Part shown: positions 7,234 through 14,863 of the stretch, piece by piece | How the letters are laid out: each line of letters opens with the position of its first letter | Numbering within the stretch: position 1 is the first letter of the stretch | NCBI GenBank assembly: GCA_035480695.1 | Contig: DATIHM010000053.1 | Location: 1 to 15,683, forward strand | Origin: DATBED01 sp035480695 | GTDB lineage: Bacteria; Patescibacteriota; Saccharimonadia; Saccharimonadales; UBA4665 | Length of the DNA stretch: 15,683 bases | Reading direction: 5' to 3' | Notes under the pieces: model-generated | What the model was told of the DNA's origin: nothing | The model's input: only the letters and a program-made list of their open reading frames with translations | Databases searched by the model: none | Program-made: the position numbers and the translations under genes

Positions 7234-9060
7234 CTATTCGACGGTGACGGATTTGGCCAGGTTACGCGGGCGGTCGACGTCCAAGCCCTTCTTGGTAGCG
7301 ATGTAATAGGCAAAAAGCTGCGTGGCCACGGCTTGCAGGATGGGCTGCAGCTGTTCCAGCGTCGGCGGCACGTAGATGACATCGTCGACAAGGCTGGCAA
7401 TGTGGTCGTTTCCTTCGGTGGCCACGGCGACGACCGGGCCTTTACGGGCACGGATTTCCTGTATATTGGAATAAGTTTTTTCTAGCAGCGGCGAATCGGT
7501 GGCGATGGCGAAGGTGGGGAAGTTCTCGTCGATCATGGCTAACGGGCCGTGCTTCATTTCGCCGGCGGCATAGCCCTCGGCGTGGATGTACGAGACCTCT
7601 TTAAGCTTTAGGGCGCCTTCGAGCGCGGACGGGAAGGCATTGTGACGACCTATGAATAAGAAGTCCTGGTAGTCGGCGTACTTTTCGGCGATCTGCTTGA
7701 TTTTGTCGGCCTGGTCGAGCACGGCCTGGGCCTTATCGGGCAGCCGGTCGAATTCCTCGAGCAGCTCGTGGGCGTGCTCGTATTTGCCGTCGCTCAGGTT
7801 TAGGGCGATGAGAGACAAAACGGTCACCTGGGCGATGAAAGCCTTGGTGCTGGCGACTGCCTTCTCAGGGCCGGCGTGGCAGTAGACGCCGGCGTCGGTC
7901 ATGCGGGCGATGGTGCTGCCGATGGCGTTGACGACGCCCAGGCGAAGTGCGCCGTAATCTTCGACTTTTTTGATCGATGCGATCGTGTCGGCGGTTTCGC
8001 CGGACTGGGAGATGACCAGCAGGACGGTTCCACGCGAAAACGGCTGGTTGCGGTAGTTGAACTCGCTGGCCAGCTGGACTTCGACCGGGATGCCGGCCAA
8101 TTCCTCAATCAGGTACTCGCCCACCAGGCCGGCGTTATAAGAAGTGCCCATGGCCACGATGACGATGCGGTCGATGTGTTGCAGCTGGCGCAGGACGCTT
8201 TCCAGGCCGCCCAGTTTGACCAGGTTCTGGTCGGGCCGCACGCGGCCGAGCGTGGCGTTCTTGATGGTGGCCGGCGCCTCGAAAATCTCTTTGAGCATGA
8301 AGTTCGGGTAGTCGCCGAGCATGGCCTTTTCGTTGTCGAAGTCCAGTAGCTCAGCCTTAGGCTCGGTCGGTTTACCCTCTTTGAGGTTGGTCACCTCGAC
8401 CTTGTCGGCCGTGATGACAGCCAGGTCGTAATCTTCCATGTAGATGACTTTTTTGGTGTGCTCCATGATGGCCGACGGGTCACTGGCCAGGATGTGCTCG
8501 CCCTCGCCGACGCCGATGACCAGCGGGCTGGACAGGCGGGCGGCGAACAGTTTGCCAGGTTCGCGCGTCGAGATGGCCGCGATGGCATAGGCGCCGCGCA
8601 CGTCGGCGAGGGCGGCCTGGAAGGCGTCCTCGAGGCTCGGCAGCTGCTTGGAGTAATAATCAATCAGGTTGGGCACGACCTCGGTGTCGGTCTGCGAATC
8701 GAAATGGTAGCCTTCGGCCTCGAGTTTTTGGCGCAGCTCGGCGAAATTCTCGACGATTCCGTTATGTACGACGAAAATGCTGCCATCGTTGCTGACTTGC
8801 GGATGGGCGTTCGGCTCGGTCACGCCGCCGTGGGTCGCCCAGCGGGTGTGGCCTATAACCAACCCGGCTTCCGACGGCCGGTCTTTGACCTCTTCGACCA
8901 GGCCGGACACGCGGCCGACCTGCTTGAACAGCTGGCTTTGGTCGCCATTGACCAGGGCGATTCCGGCCGAGTCATAACCACGGTATTCCAACGCCTCAAG
9001 CCCGTCCAAAACGATCTGCTTGCCGGGCTTCTGGCCGATGTAACCGACGATGCCGCACAT
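7234..9060 (-). CDS. glmS: Glutamine--fructose-6-phosphate aminotransferase (isomerizing)
   Basis: A complete 608-residue GlmS, which makes glucosamine-6-phosphate from fructose-6-phosphate and glutamine as the first step to UDP-GlcNAc. The N-terminal MCGIVGYIG exposes Cys2, the class II glutaminase nucleophile. ALEYRGYDSAGIAL, HTRWATHGGVTEPNAHP and FVVHNGIVEN complete the amidotransferase domain (about 1-230). Two SIS domains follow, with ISQSGETADTIAS and HAGPEKAVASTKAF in the first and the AEGYAAGEMKHGPLAMID region at the start of the second. The C-terminus DVDRPRNLAKSVTVE is the usual isomerase tail. It lies 7 nt after the GT4 gene but has its own TATAAT that predicts a leaderless mRNA. 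It ends tail to tail with the phosphomannomutase gene. Confidence 0.97.
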   Translation of the reverse strand: MCGIVGYIGQKPGKQIVLDGLEALEYRGYDSAGIALVNGDQSQLFKQVGRVSGLVEEVKDRPSEAGLVIGHTRWATHGGVTEPNAHPQVSNDGSIFVVHNGIVENFAELRQKLEAEGYHFDSQTDTEVVPNLIDYYSKQLPSLEDAFQAALADVRGAYAIAAISTREPGKLFAARLSSPLVIGVGEGEHILASDPSAIMEHTKKVIYMEDYDLAVITADKVEVTNLKEGKPTEPKAELLDFDNEKAMLGDYPNFMLKEIFEAPATIKNATLGRVRPDQNLVKLGGLESVLRQLQHIDRIVIVAMGTSYNAGLVGEYLIEELAGIPVEVQLASEFNYRNQPFSRGTVLLVISQSGETADTIASIKKVEDYGALRLGVVNAIGSTIARMTDAGVYCHAGPEKAVASTKAFIAQVTVLSLIALNLSDGKYEHAHELLEEFDRLPDKAQAVLDQADKIKQIAEKYADYQDFLFIGRHNAFPSALEGALKLKEVSYIHAEGYAAGEMKHGPLAMIDENFPTFAIATDSPLLEKTYSNIQEIRARKGPVVAVATEGNDHIASLVDDVIYVPPTLEQLQPILQAVATQLFAYYIATKKGLDVDRPRNLAKSVTVE

Positions 9061-9066
9061 GCGACT

Positions 9067-9072
9067 ATTATA
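9067..9072 (-). promoter_or_regulatory. -10 box TATAAT giving a leaderless glmS transcript
   Basis: A perfect TATAAT on the minus strand overlaps the TAA stop (9068-9070) of the GT4 gene. Its end is 6 nt before the glmS ATG (9060), so the predicted first transcribed base is the A of ATG. The -35 is weak. This would allow glmS to be expressed separately from the upstream glycan genes. Confidence 0.6.
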
Positions 9073-10216
9073 CCTGTCCCTTCAGGCATTCCTTAATGTA
9101 ATTTTGAATGTTTTTGCGGAAGGACGCCACCGAGAATCGGTCGGTGTGCTCGGCTATAGCCGGATGGTCCCAATTTTTGCTGGCGGCGGTTTCGAGCGCG
9201 CCGGCCAGATTTTTGGCGGTCTGACGTTCGAAGAACAGGCCGGTCTTGTTCGGGATGACGTAATCGAGCGAGCCGCCTTTGTTGTAGGCGATAACCGGCG
9301 TGCCGGCAGCCATGGCCTCGACGGCGACGATTCCGAAATCGTCCATGTTAGGCATGATGAAACCGAGCGCTGTCTGGAAATGCTCGACGATGTCATGGTC
9401 ACTGACACCGCTCAAAAAGGTCGTGCCGCGGCCGGGCAGTTTGTTGGCCAGCCGCTCCAGGCGCTTGTGGTCGGGCCCGTCGCCTACGACGATAAGCGGC
9501 ACTTTGAGCTCGTCGCAAGCCTGGATGGCCAGGTCGAACCGCTTGTACGGCGTCTGCCGGCCGGCCACCACGAAGCCGTGCCGCAGCGGCGCCTGGCCCT
9601 GGCCGCGCAGCCTGAACCGGTCAACCTCGACCGGTGGCCAGATGACGTGCGAATCGCGCTTGTAGTGACGCTTGACCATCGCTTGCGTGTGGCTGGAATT
9701 GACAATCATGAAGTCGGGCTGCTGGGCGGCGTGACGGTCCCAGCGTTTGAGCGGGCCGATGAGCAGTTTCAGCCCCAGCCTCGCTAACCAGTTCAATCCA
9801 AAGGGGAAACCCGGTTTCTCCAGGTACTCGTCGTGGCGGATCCAATAATAATGCGTCGGCGAATGGCAGTAACAAATGTGGACCGTGTTCGGGCCAGTGT
9901 GCACGCCCTTGGCTTCGGCGCCGCTCGACGAAATCACCAGGTCGTATTCGCTCAAATCCAGCCGGCTGAAAGTCCAGGCGCGCAAAAGTGGCAGGAATTT
10001 CTTGAGGCTTTTCGGCAGCTTCTGCAGCCACGTGGTGCGCACGTCGACCTCGTTGAACCAATCGATGGCACCCGGGTCGTACTGCGAGGTGTAAATCGGC
10101 GCATCAGGGTAGAGTTTGTGCAGCTCGTAGACGACGCGCTCGGCGCCGCCGATGCCAGTCAGCCAATCGCAGACGATCGCAACCTTCAAATTTTTGCTTC
10201 CCGAGTCCGCACTCAT
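9068..10216 (-). CDS. Family 4 glycosyltransferase, WbaZ/mannosyltransferase-like
   Basis: A 382-residue GT-B protein without membrane helices. The acceptor half has KVAIVCDWLTGIGGAERVV (residues 11-29, the GGAE loop), YCHSPTHYYW (116-125) and FMIVNSSHTQAMVKRHY (169-185). The donor half has VVAGRQTPYKRFDLAIQA (216-233), VVGDGPDHKRLERLA (243-257) and MDDFGIVAVEAMAAGTPVIA (291-310). This is the pattern of WbaZ-like mannosyltransferases and their relatives. The EX7E motif is altered: the first position is D292 while E300 is kept. It probably adds an early sugar, perhaps mannose from GDP-mannose, to the lipid-linked precursor started by the phosphotransferase just upstream, with which it overlaps by 4 nt (ATGA). 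Sugar specificity is inferred. Confidence 0.88.
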   Translation of the reverse strand: MSADSGSKNLKVAIVCDWLTGIGGAERVVYELHKLYPDAPIYTSQYDPGAIDWFNEVDVRTTWLQKLPKSLKKFLPLLRAWTFSRLDLSEYDLVISSSGAEAKGVHTGPNTVHICYCHSPTHYYWIRHDEYLEKPGFPFGLNWLARLGLKLLIGPLKRWDRHAAQQPDFMIVNSSHTQAMVKRHYKRDSHVIWPPVEVDRFRLRGQGQAPLRHGFVVAGRQTPYKRFDLAIQACDELKVPLIVVGDGPDHKRLERLANKLPGRGTTFLSGVSDHDIVEHFQTALGFIMPNMDDFGIVAVEAMAAGTPVIAYNKGGSLDYVIPNKTGLFFERQTAKNLAGALETAASKNWDHPAIAEHTDRFSVASFRKNIQNYIKECLKGQV

Positions 10217-11646
10217 CCGCGGGCGCCTTTGTGGAACAGTACCACCCAGAACGTCTTGGCCAATATGACCATGTCGCTCCAGAAGCTCCAGTTCTGCACG
10301 TAGAACAGGTCGAGTTTGCGGCGTTCGGCGAAACTCAGGTCGTTGACGCCGGAAATCTGGGCCAGGCCGGTCAGGCCGGATTTGACGCTCAAAATCAGGT
10401 TTTTCTGGGCGTACTTGTCCAACTCGAACTCCACTAGCGCTCTCGGTCCGACTAATGAAATATCGCCCCGCACCACGTTGAAAAGTTGCGGCAGTTCGTC
10501 CAAACTGTAAAGCCGCAAAAAGCGCCCGAACGCCGTCAAGCGCGGGTCATTCGGCAAATAGTCACCGTTGTCGCGGTACTCTTTAATGAGGTCGGGCCGC
10601 TCCATTTTGGCAAAAGCCTCCTCTGGCGTCAGCCCGTTGTAACGCTTCTTAAGCGTGCGGAATTTAAAGATCTTCACCTTCGTGTTGAAGCGCGTCAAGC
10701 GCACCTGGCGGAAGAAAACCGGCCCGCCGCCGAGCTTAACCAGAATTGCGATGACCAGCATGAAGGGTGAGGCGACCAGCAGGAAAAGCCCGCCCAGAAA
10801 GATGTCGGTCAGCCGTTTCACGACACGGCCCCAACCGATCAGCGCCGTCTGGTGCACGGCGATAATCGGCACCGAGTGGAACAGGTCGACCTCGATTTTG
10901 CCGATGAACAGCTCACTGTTGCCGGGCACGAAGCGGTAGGCGACGTGTTTTTCCTGCGCATAAGTTACGATTTCGTCATTGCTCTCGGTGTCAGCATAAA
11001 GCTCGGTCTGGATGATGGTGTGAAGCTGACGGATGTGCCCGACGGCCTCGGCGAAGCTCTTGTACTGCTTGTAAGGCGCATCATAGCGCAGCGGATGCTT
11101 GATTCCGCCCACCACGCCTCGCACCCGGTAACCGCTGACATCCGTATTCTGCAGCGCGTAAATCAGCCGGTGCGTCGTCTTGGTGTCGCCGACCAGCAGC
11201 ACGTTGTTGATGCCGACCCCATAAGCGAACAGCTGCCGCCGGATGCCCCGTGCCAGCGTGCGGAAAACCAGCACACAAAGAAAGGCCAATCCGAAACCGT
11301 AAACCGTCACCAGCCGGGCAGGGAAAATCACCGTGTCTGTCATGTAGCTGTAGCTGATGACGAACAGGATGCCCAGGAATGACCCGACCAGCAGCCGGCC
11401 CAGCTCCGTGAAACGCTTTTCGTAGACGCGGTGGTTATAGAGGCCGAGCAGGCCGAAAATCAAAATCCAGAAGGGCAACAGGCTTATGAGGATGGCGATG
11501 TAGGTGTGGGCGTGAACAGCGGCGCTCAGCGGCGTGTGGTTGAGCGTGACCCTCAAGATGTAGGCGATAGTGAAGGCCAGCGTCAAGGCCAGGGCATCGC
11601 CGATAATGAGACAGACGTTGTAGACGAGCGAAGCGTTATTCTTCAT
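10213..11646 (-). CDS. Polyprenyl-phosphate sugar-1-phosphate transferase (WbaP/WcaJ type), initiating enzyme
   Basis: This 477-residue protein has four N-terminal membrane helices (about residues 8-32, 46-70, 86-104, 110-129). A Rossmann-like domain beginning NNVLLVGDTKTTHR (147-160) follows, then a fifth hydrophobic segment at the membrane domain boundary (TDIFLGGLFLLVASPF, 280-295). The catalytic core has IFKFRTL (326-332), DPRLTAFGRFLRLYSLDELPQLFN (367-390) and GDISLVGPRA (394-403). Such enzymes move a sugar-1-phosphate from a UDP- or GDP-sugar to undecaprenyl phosphate and so start exopolysaccharide or glycan assembly. I chose ATG 11646: extending the frame upstream to 11805 would run through the divergent ligase gene and add residues unlike the family. 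The stop overlaps the GT4 start, so the two are probably translated together. Confidence 0.92.
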   Translation of the reverse strand: MKNNASLVYNVCLIIGDALALTLAFTIAYILRVTLNHTPLSAAVHAHTYIAILISLLPFWILIFGLLGLYNHRVYEKRFTELGRLLVGSFLGILFVISYSYMTDTVIFPARLVTVYGFGLAFLCVLVFRTLARGIRRQLFAYGVGINNVLLVGDTKTTHRLIYALQNTDVSGYRVRGVVGGIKHPLRYDAPYKQYKSFAEAVGHIRQLHTIIQTELYADTESNDEIVTYAQEKHVAYRFVPGNSELFIGKIEVDLFHSVPIIAVHQTALIGWGRVVKRLTDIFLGGLFLLVASPFMLVIAILVKLGGGPVFFRQVRLTRFNTKVKIFKFRTLKKRYNGLTPEEAFAKMERPDLIKEYRDNGDYLPNDPRLTAFGRFLRLYSLDELPQLFNVVRGDISLVGPRALVEFELDKYAQKNLILSVKSGLTGLAQISGVNDLSFAERRKLDLFYVQNWSFWSDMVILAKTFWVVLFHKGARG

Positions 11647-11663
11647 GAAAATCCCGGGTAAGC

Positions 11664-11669
11664 TATACT
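11664..11669 (+). promoter_or_regulatory. -10 box for the O-antigen ligase-like operon
   Basis: TATACT, one mismatch from TATAAT, 13 nt before the ATG at 11683. The predicted start near 11676 leaves about a 7-nt leader. The -35 is not clear. Confidence 0.4.
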
Positions 11670-11671
11670 TG

Positions 11672-11680
11672 ATTGTAGCA
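11672..11680 (-). promoter_or_regulatory. Extended -10 promoter for the sugar transferase-GT4 operon
   Basis: Minus-strand TGC-TACAAT fits the extended -10 consensus with one mismatch. The predicted start near 11665 gives a leader of about 19 nt to the ATG at 11646. It interlocks with the rightward -10 box at 11664-11669. Confidence 0.5.
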
Positions 11681-11682
11681 TT

Positions 11683-13011
11683 ATGAGAACCTCGGCAGTT
11701 AAGTACGCGGTGCTTTCGTGGGTCAGCTTGCTGACCATGGTCATCTTTTTCTTGGTACCCTTCCATGCGCTGTTGACTGTTTGGGGCTCCAGCCTGATCG
11801 GCCATTACACTGCGCTGCGCCTCTGGAAGGAAGTGCTGTTAGTCATCTGTATCATCGGCGTGGTTTACCTGTACCTGTTCGATACCAAGATCCGCTACCA
11901 TACTTTTTCGCGCCGGCTGGTCTGGACGATCCTGTGCTACATGGCGCTGAACATCGCCTGGGGACTGCTGGCGCTGAACCAGCACGATGTCACGGCCAAA
12001 GCGCTGGGCTACGGTCTCATCGTCAACCTGCGGTTTTTGGCCTTCTTTTTGGTGACCTGGTCGGTGGCGCTACGGATGGGGCGGCTAAGGATACATTGGC
12101 AATGGCTGGTGATTTATCCGGCCATCGGCGTGGTGGTTTTCGGATTGCTGCAGATTTTCGTGTTGCCGCATGATTTCCTGAGGCATTTCGGTTACGGGCC
12201 GAACACGATTCCGCCGTTCGAGACCATCAACCATAACTCGCATTATGTGCGGTTCGCTTCGACGCTGCGCGGCGCCAATCCACTCGGAGCGTACCTGCTG
12301 GTGCCGATAAGTCTGCTGGCGGTTTTGCTGGTGCGCAACGGACGTAACTGGGGCCAGGCACTGCTGATGGCCGGCTCGGTGGTTTTGCTCTTCTTCAGTT
12401 TTTCGCGCAGCGCCTGGATTGGCGCCGCGCTGAGCGTGGTCGTGGTACTGTTCCTGAGCCACCTGGCGCCGAAAACACAGCGCCTGGCGTTGTTCGTTAC
12501 CGGCGGCATGCTGGTAATCGCGGCCATAGTCGCGCTGGCTTTTCGCCATGACATCAAATACCAGAACCTCATCTTCCACACCCAGAAGAACTCGGCCGTG
12601 GCGGCCACATCTGACCAAGGCCACCTGAAGGCGCTGCGGGCCGGCCTACACGACGTTTGGCACCACCCCGGCGGAGACGGCCCAGGCACGGCCGGCCCGG
12701 CCAGCTACTACAACACCGGCCATCCGGTGCGCATCGCCGAAAACTACTACGTTCAGATCGGCCAGGAAACCGGCTGGATAGGCCTGGCGCTCTTCGTTCT
12801 CATCAACGCAGGTGTCGGCTACTTGCTCTTCCTGCGGCGTGACGACCCGCTGGCGCTCAGCTTGTTCGCGAGCCTGATTGGCCTGACATTCATCAACCTG
12901 TTTTCGCACGCCTGGGCCGACGACACGTTGGCCTATGTCTGGTGGGGATTAGCCGGCGTGGCACTGGCACCTAACCCCAAAGCCAAGGCCGAGCATGAAA
13001 AAGCCAGATAA
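11683..13011 (+). CDS. O-antigen ligase/polymerase-like membrane protein (Wzy/WaaL superfamily)
   Basis: A 442-residue protein with about ten to twelve hydrophobic segments. Features of the Wzy_C/O-antigen ligase superfamily are the STLRGANPLGAYLLVP element (residues 193-208, the usual FGNPN-like loop before a helix), FSFSRSAWIGA (238-248), a large external loop holding HHPGGDGPGTAGPASYYNTG (327-346), and ENYYVQIGQETGWIGLALF (353-371), which begins the next helix. Such enzymes join lipid-linked oligosaccharides to each other or to an acceptor outside the cytoplasmic membrane. It is divergent from the initiating transferase and shares a 36-bp intergenic region with it. Polymerase and ligase activities cannot be told apart from sequence alone. 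Confidence 0.85.
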   Translation: MRTSAVKYAVLSWVSLLTMVIFFLVPFHALLTVWGSSLIGHYTALRLWKEVLLVICIIGVVYLYLFDTKIRYHTFSRRLVWTILCYMALNIAWGLLALNQHDVTAKALGYGLIVNLRFLAFFLVTWSVALRMGRLRIHWQWLVIYPAIGVVVFGLLQIFVLPHDFLRHFGYGPNTIPPFETINHNSHYVRFASTLRGANPLGAYLLVPISLLAVLLVRNGRNWGQALLMAGSVVLLFFSFSRSAWIGAALSVVVVLFLSHLAPKTQRLALFVTGGMLVIAAIVALAFRHDIKYQNLIFHTQKNSAVAATSDQGHLKALRAGLHDVWHHPGGDGPGTAGPASYYNTGHPVRIAENYYVQIGQETGWIGLALFVLINAGVGYLLFLRRDDPLALSLFASLIGLTFINLFSHAWADDTLAYVWWGLAGVALAPNPKAKAEHEKAR

Positions 13012-13411
13012 GGATTGGCTCAAGCGGTTCGCCAAGTACATGGCCGGCGGCACGCTCTATTTCTGGACCGGCTACGCCGTTTTCGCCATCTGTTATTCCG
13101 GCTTCAAGTGGAATTGGCTGCCCAGCAAAATCGCGGCCGACGCCACCGGCTGGTCGCTCAATTATATCGTGCAGCGCTTCTGGGCCTTCGGCGACCAACA
13201 CCACCTGACCGAGATGCAACACGCCGGCCGCTACGTCTTCATCGAGAGCATAGGCTTCGTCATGGATTACGCCATCATCGGCGGCCTGAACGCCATCGGC
13301 ATCACGCCCTACATCGGCTTCTTCATCTCGGCCGGATTCTTCACCGTCTGGAGCTGGTTCTGGTACAAATACTGGGTTTTCCCAGAGAGGAAAAAGCCCG
13401 CCGCTCGTTAA
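12995..13411 (+). CDS. Second GtrA-like membrane protein
   Basis: A 138-residue protein with four hydrophobic segments: AKYMAGGTLYFWTGYAVFAI (from about residue 13), SKIAADATGWSLNYIVQRFW (44-63), YVFIESIGFVMDYAIIGGL and YIGFFISAGFFTVWSWFWYKYWVF. The basic-aromatic end WYKYWVFPERKK matches the GtrA pattern. It overlaps the ligase gene by 17 nt (12995-13011) in another frame, so the two are almost certainly co-transcribed. It is rather different from the GtrA-like protein at 4311 and probably serves another lipid-linked sugar. Its partner glycosyltransferase is not adjacent. Confidence 0.82.
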   Translation: MKKPDKDWLKRFAKYMAGGTLYFWTGYAVFAICYSGFKWNWLPSKIAADATGWSLNYIVQRFWAFGDQHHLTEMQHAGRYVFIESIGFVMDYAIIGGLNAIGITPYIGFFISAGFFTVWSWFWYKYWVFPERKKPAAR

Positions 13412-13418
13412 CAGTACA

Positions 13419-13454
13419 TTGACTTTTTGAATAAAATATAGTATTTTATATAAA
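13419..13454 (+). promoter_or_regulatory. AT-rich promoter region for the secreted hydrolase-like gene
   Basis: Two readings are possible. TTGACT (13419-13424) pairs with TATTTT (13442-13447) at 17 bp, or TTGAAT (13427-13432) pairs with TATAAA (13449-13454) at 16 bp. The second would start transcription at about 13461, giving a leaderless mRNA from ATG 13460. In either reading the -10 lies inside the palindrome at 13438-13461. Confidence 0.5.
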
Positions 13455-13461
13455 ATACTAT
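13438..13461 (+). promoter_or_regulatory. Perfect 24-bp palindrome, putative operator over the promoter and start codon
   Basis: The 12-base half ATAGTATTTTAT is followed without a gap by its exact reverse complement; 13437 and 13462 do not pair. The last two bases are the AT of the start codon at 13460. Its position over the -10 region fits a repressor site for a dimeric regulator. As RNA it would fold into a weak A-U hairpin without a GC stem, so it is not a normal terminator. Confidence 0.7.
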
Positions 13462-14842
13462 GGAGAGGCCTCACACATTTTCCAGGGGTGGATTAATCGA
13501 AGCCGGCCGCCACGGCCTGGTAGCGGCCTTGAGTGTCGCTGCTCTTGGCCCAGCCGTTGCCCAGGCAAACCCAGTCGCTACCCCAGATCAACAGTCCATC
13601 GGCCTTTCTGGTACCGGTTTTGAAGACGCGACCACGACACCAGTCAATAACCCTGGCTGGAACCAGCTGGTTAAGCGCGCCAGCTGGTTCAGGGTCGGTG
13701 TTTCGCCTAACAAGGATCCAAACGTCATCCGTGCTAAGCTGGCGCCTTATATTCTGGCCTCTCAGGCCTACCTGGGCTGGCAGCCGGGCGCGGGACCGAT
13801 TCCGGTTTTCGTTTCCATCGACGTGAACAACCAGGATGTCACGGATATCAGCGGTCAAGACAGCTGCAATCCATACCTGCCTGGAACGGCGACGCCTAAT
13901 AGCAGCTTTGACGTCGATACCTGCTCCAAGACGACGCTCAAGGCTGTTCGGATGACCATGTCAGCTATCGCGTCGGAAGGCCAGTTCATGGCGGTTTCGG
14001 CCACCAACGAGCCGGAATTACCAGACGGCTCCATACTCAAATCAACCAACACCAACATTGCCGGCACCAAGCTAGCTGTTCAGATATATCGCCAGGTCGA
14101 CAAGCAGGCCAAGCGCCTGGGCGAACCGCTGGTCATACCGACGGAGTTCGCCTACGGCACTGATCAGTACGCGCGCGATTTTATGCGGGAGTTGCGCTCA
14201 GAGTTGGGGAAGGGCCACAAACGCGATCCTAAGGCCTGGGGAGACCACACCTACGATGTCGTGACTTGTGCTCAAGACCCCGCCAACAACAATGTCGTTA
14301 AATTCGTTAGGGAGCTGAAGCATTTCGGCTTTCTGCATGCGGCGGAGTGGACCAGCGGGGGCAGCGGTCTCTGGATTCCGGAGTCGGGCGACAGAGAGGT
14401 TTCTGGGTTCACCTGCCAAAACGCGAGGGAACTGGCCAACGGCGGACACGCCGATACATCCACGCTGACCGCCACCGACGTTAATGATATGGAGCAAGCC
14501 CAAGAGGCTTCAGAAGAAGCCTTTGAAAATCAAGGAGAAGGCATCGCCTATTTGCCTCTGGTCGTTCGCAAGGCCTGGTTTTTGTATAAGGCTACCAAAA
14601 ACTGTTTGAGCGGCGGCAACTGGGATGCCAGCCCGTGGGCGCCAGATGGTCAGCCCAGGCCCGTCCTCTACAAGCTGATCGGCGCGCGAACCCCTAGTTT
14701 CCTTAAGCACCCTAGGAATAAAGCCCAGCTGCGAGCTGACATCAAGATTATGCTGTCGCCCTTCAACTGGCGGCTGAATGGGACGTCAACGCCCAATCTC
14801 GGCACGTGCCAGTACGGCAATCCGGAGCTATTGCCAAAATAG
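13460..14842 (+). CDS. Secreted protein with clan GH-A glycoside-hydrolase-like motifs
   Basis: A 460-residue protein with a signal peptide (basic start, hydrophobic GLVAALSVAALGPAVA, likely cleavage after AQA at about residue 37). I cannot name its family. The order of motifs suggests a beta/alpha-barrel hydrolase of clan GH-A: ASWFRVGVS (74-82), PVFVSIDV strand (115-122), AVSATNEPE (178-186) with an Asn-Glu pair as candidate acid/base (E184), TEFAYG (228-233), WGDHTYDVV (260-268) with H263 and Y265, and HAAEWTSGG (293-301) with E296 as candidate nucleophile. Six cysteines remain after cleavage (136, 155, 270, 319, 382, 450), an even number suited to disulfides outside the cell. The gene has its own AT-rich promoter and palindrome. 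Enzyme function is inferred from motif order only. Confidence 0.75.
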   Translation: MERPHTFSRGGLIEAGRHGLVAALSVAALGPAVAQANPVATPDQQSIGLSGTGFEDATTTPVNNPGWNQLVKRASWFRVGVSPNKDPNVIRAKLAPYILASQAYLGWQPGAGPIPVFVSIDVNNQDVTDISGQDSCNPYLPGTATPNSSFDVDTCSKTTLKAVRMTMSAIASEGQFMAVSATNEPELPDGSILKSTNTNIAGTKLAVQIYRQVDKQAKRLGEPLVIPTEFAYGTDQYARDFMRELRSELGKGHKRDPKAWGDHTYDVVTCAQDPANNNVVKFVRELKHFGFLHAAEWTSGGSGLWIPESGDREVSGFTCQNARELANGGHADTSTLTATDVNDMEQAQEASEEAFENQGEGIAYLPLVVRKAWFLYKATKNCLSGGNWDASPWAPDGQPRPVLYKLIGARTPSFLKHPRNKAQLRADIKIMLSPFNWRLNGTSTPNLGTCQYGNPELLPK

Positions 14843-14857
14843 CAAAAGCTCTATAAT
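14831..14857 (+). promoter_or_regulatory. Promoter of the LexA-like gene, leaderless arrangement
   Basis: TTGCCA (14831-14836), a 15-bp spacer and a perfect TATAAT (14852-14857). The predicted first transcribed base is 14864, the A of the ATG. The -35 lies within the last codons of the hydrolase-like gene. Confidence 0.65.
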
Positions 14858-14863
14858 GAGGGT

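Noticed and set aside
7207..7242. Inverted repeat GTCGAA/TTCGAC at the PMM-glmS junction as a bidirectional terminator
   Set aside because: It has six base pairs with a 24-nt loop and no T tract on either side, which is too weak.
8458..9096. Open frames on the plus strand opposite glmS and the GT4 gene (also 9050-9787)
   Set aside because: They are fully or largely antisense to strongly conserved enzymes, and their translations are low-complexity (rich in D, G, A, R) without motifs.
11647..11805. N-terminal extension of the sugar transferase to 11805
   Set aside because: It would run through the divergent promoter region and overlap the start of the ligase-like gene. The added residues are polar and unlike the family, which begins just before the first membrane helix.
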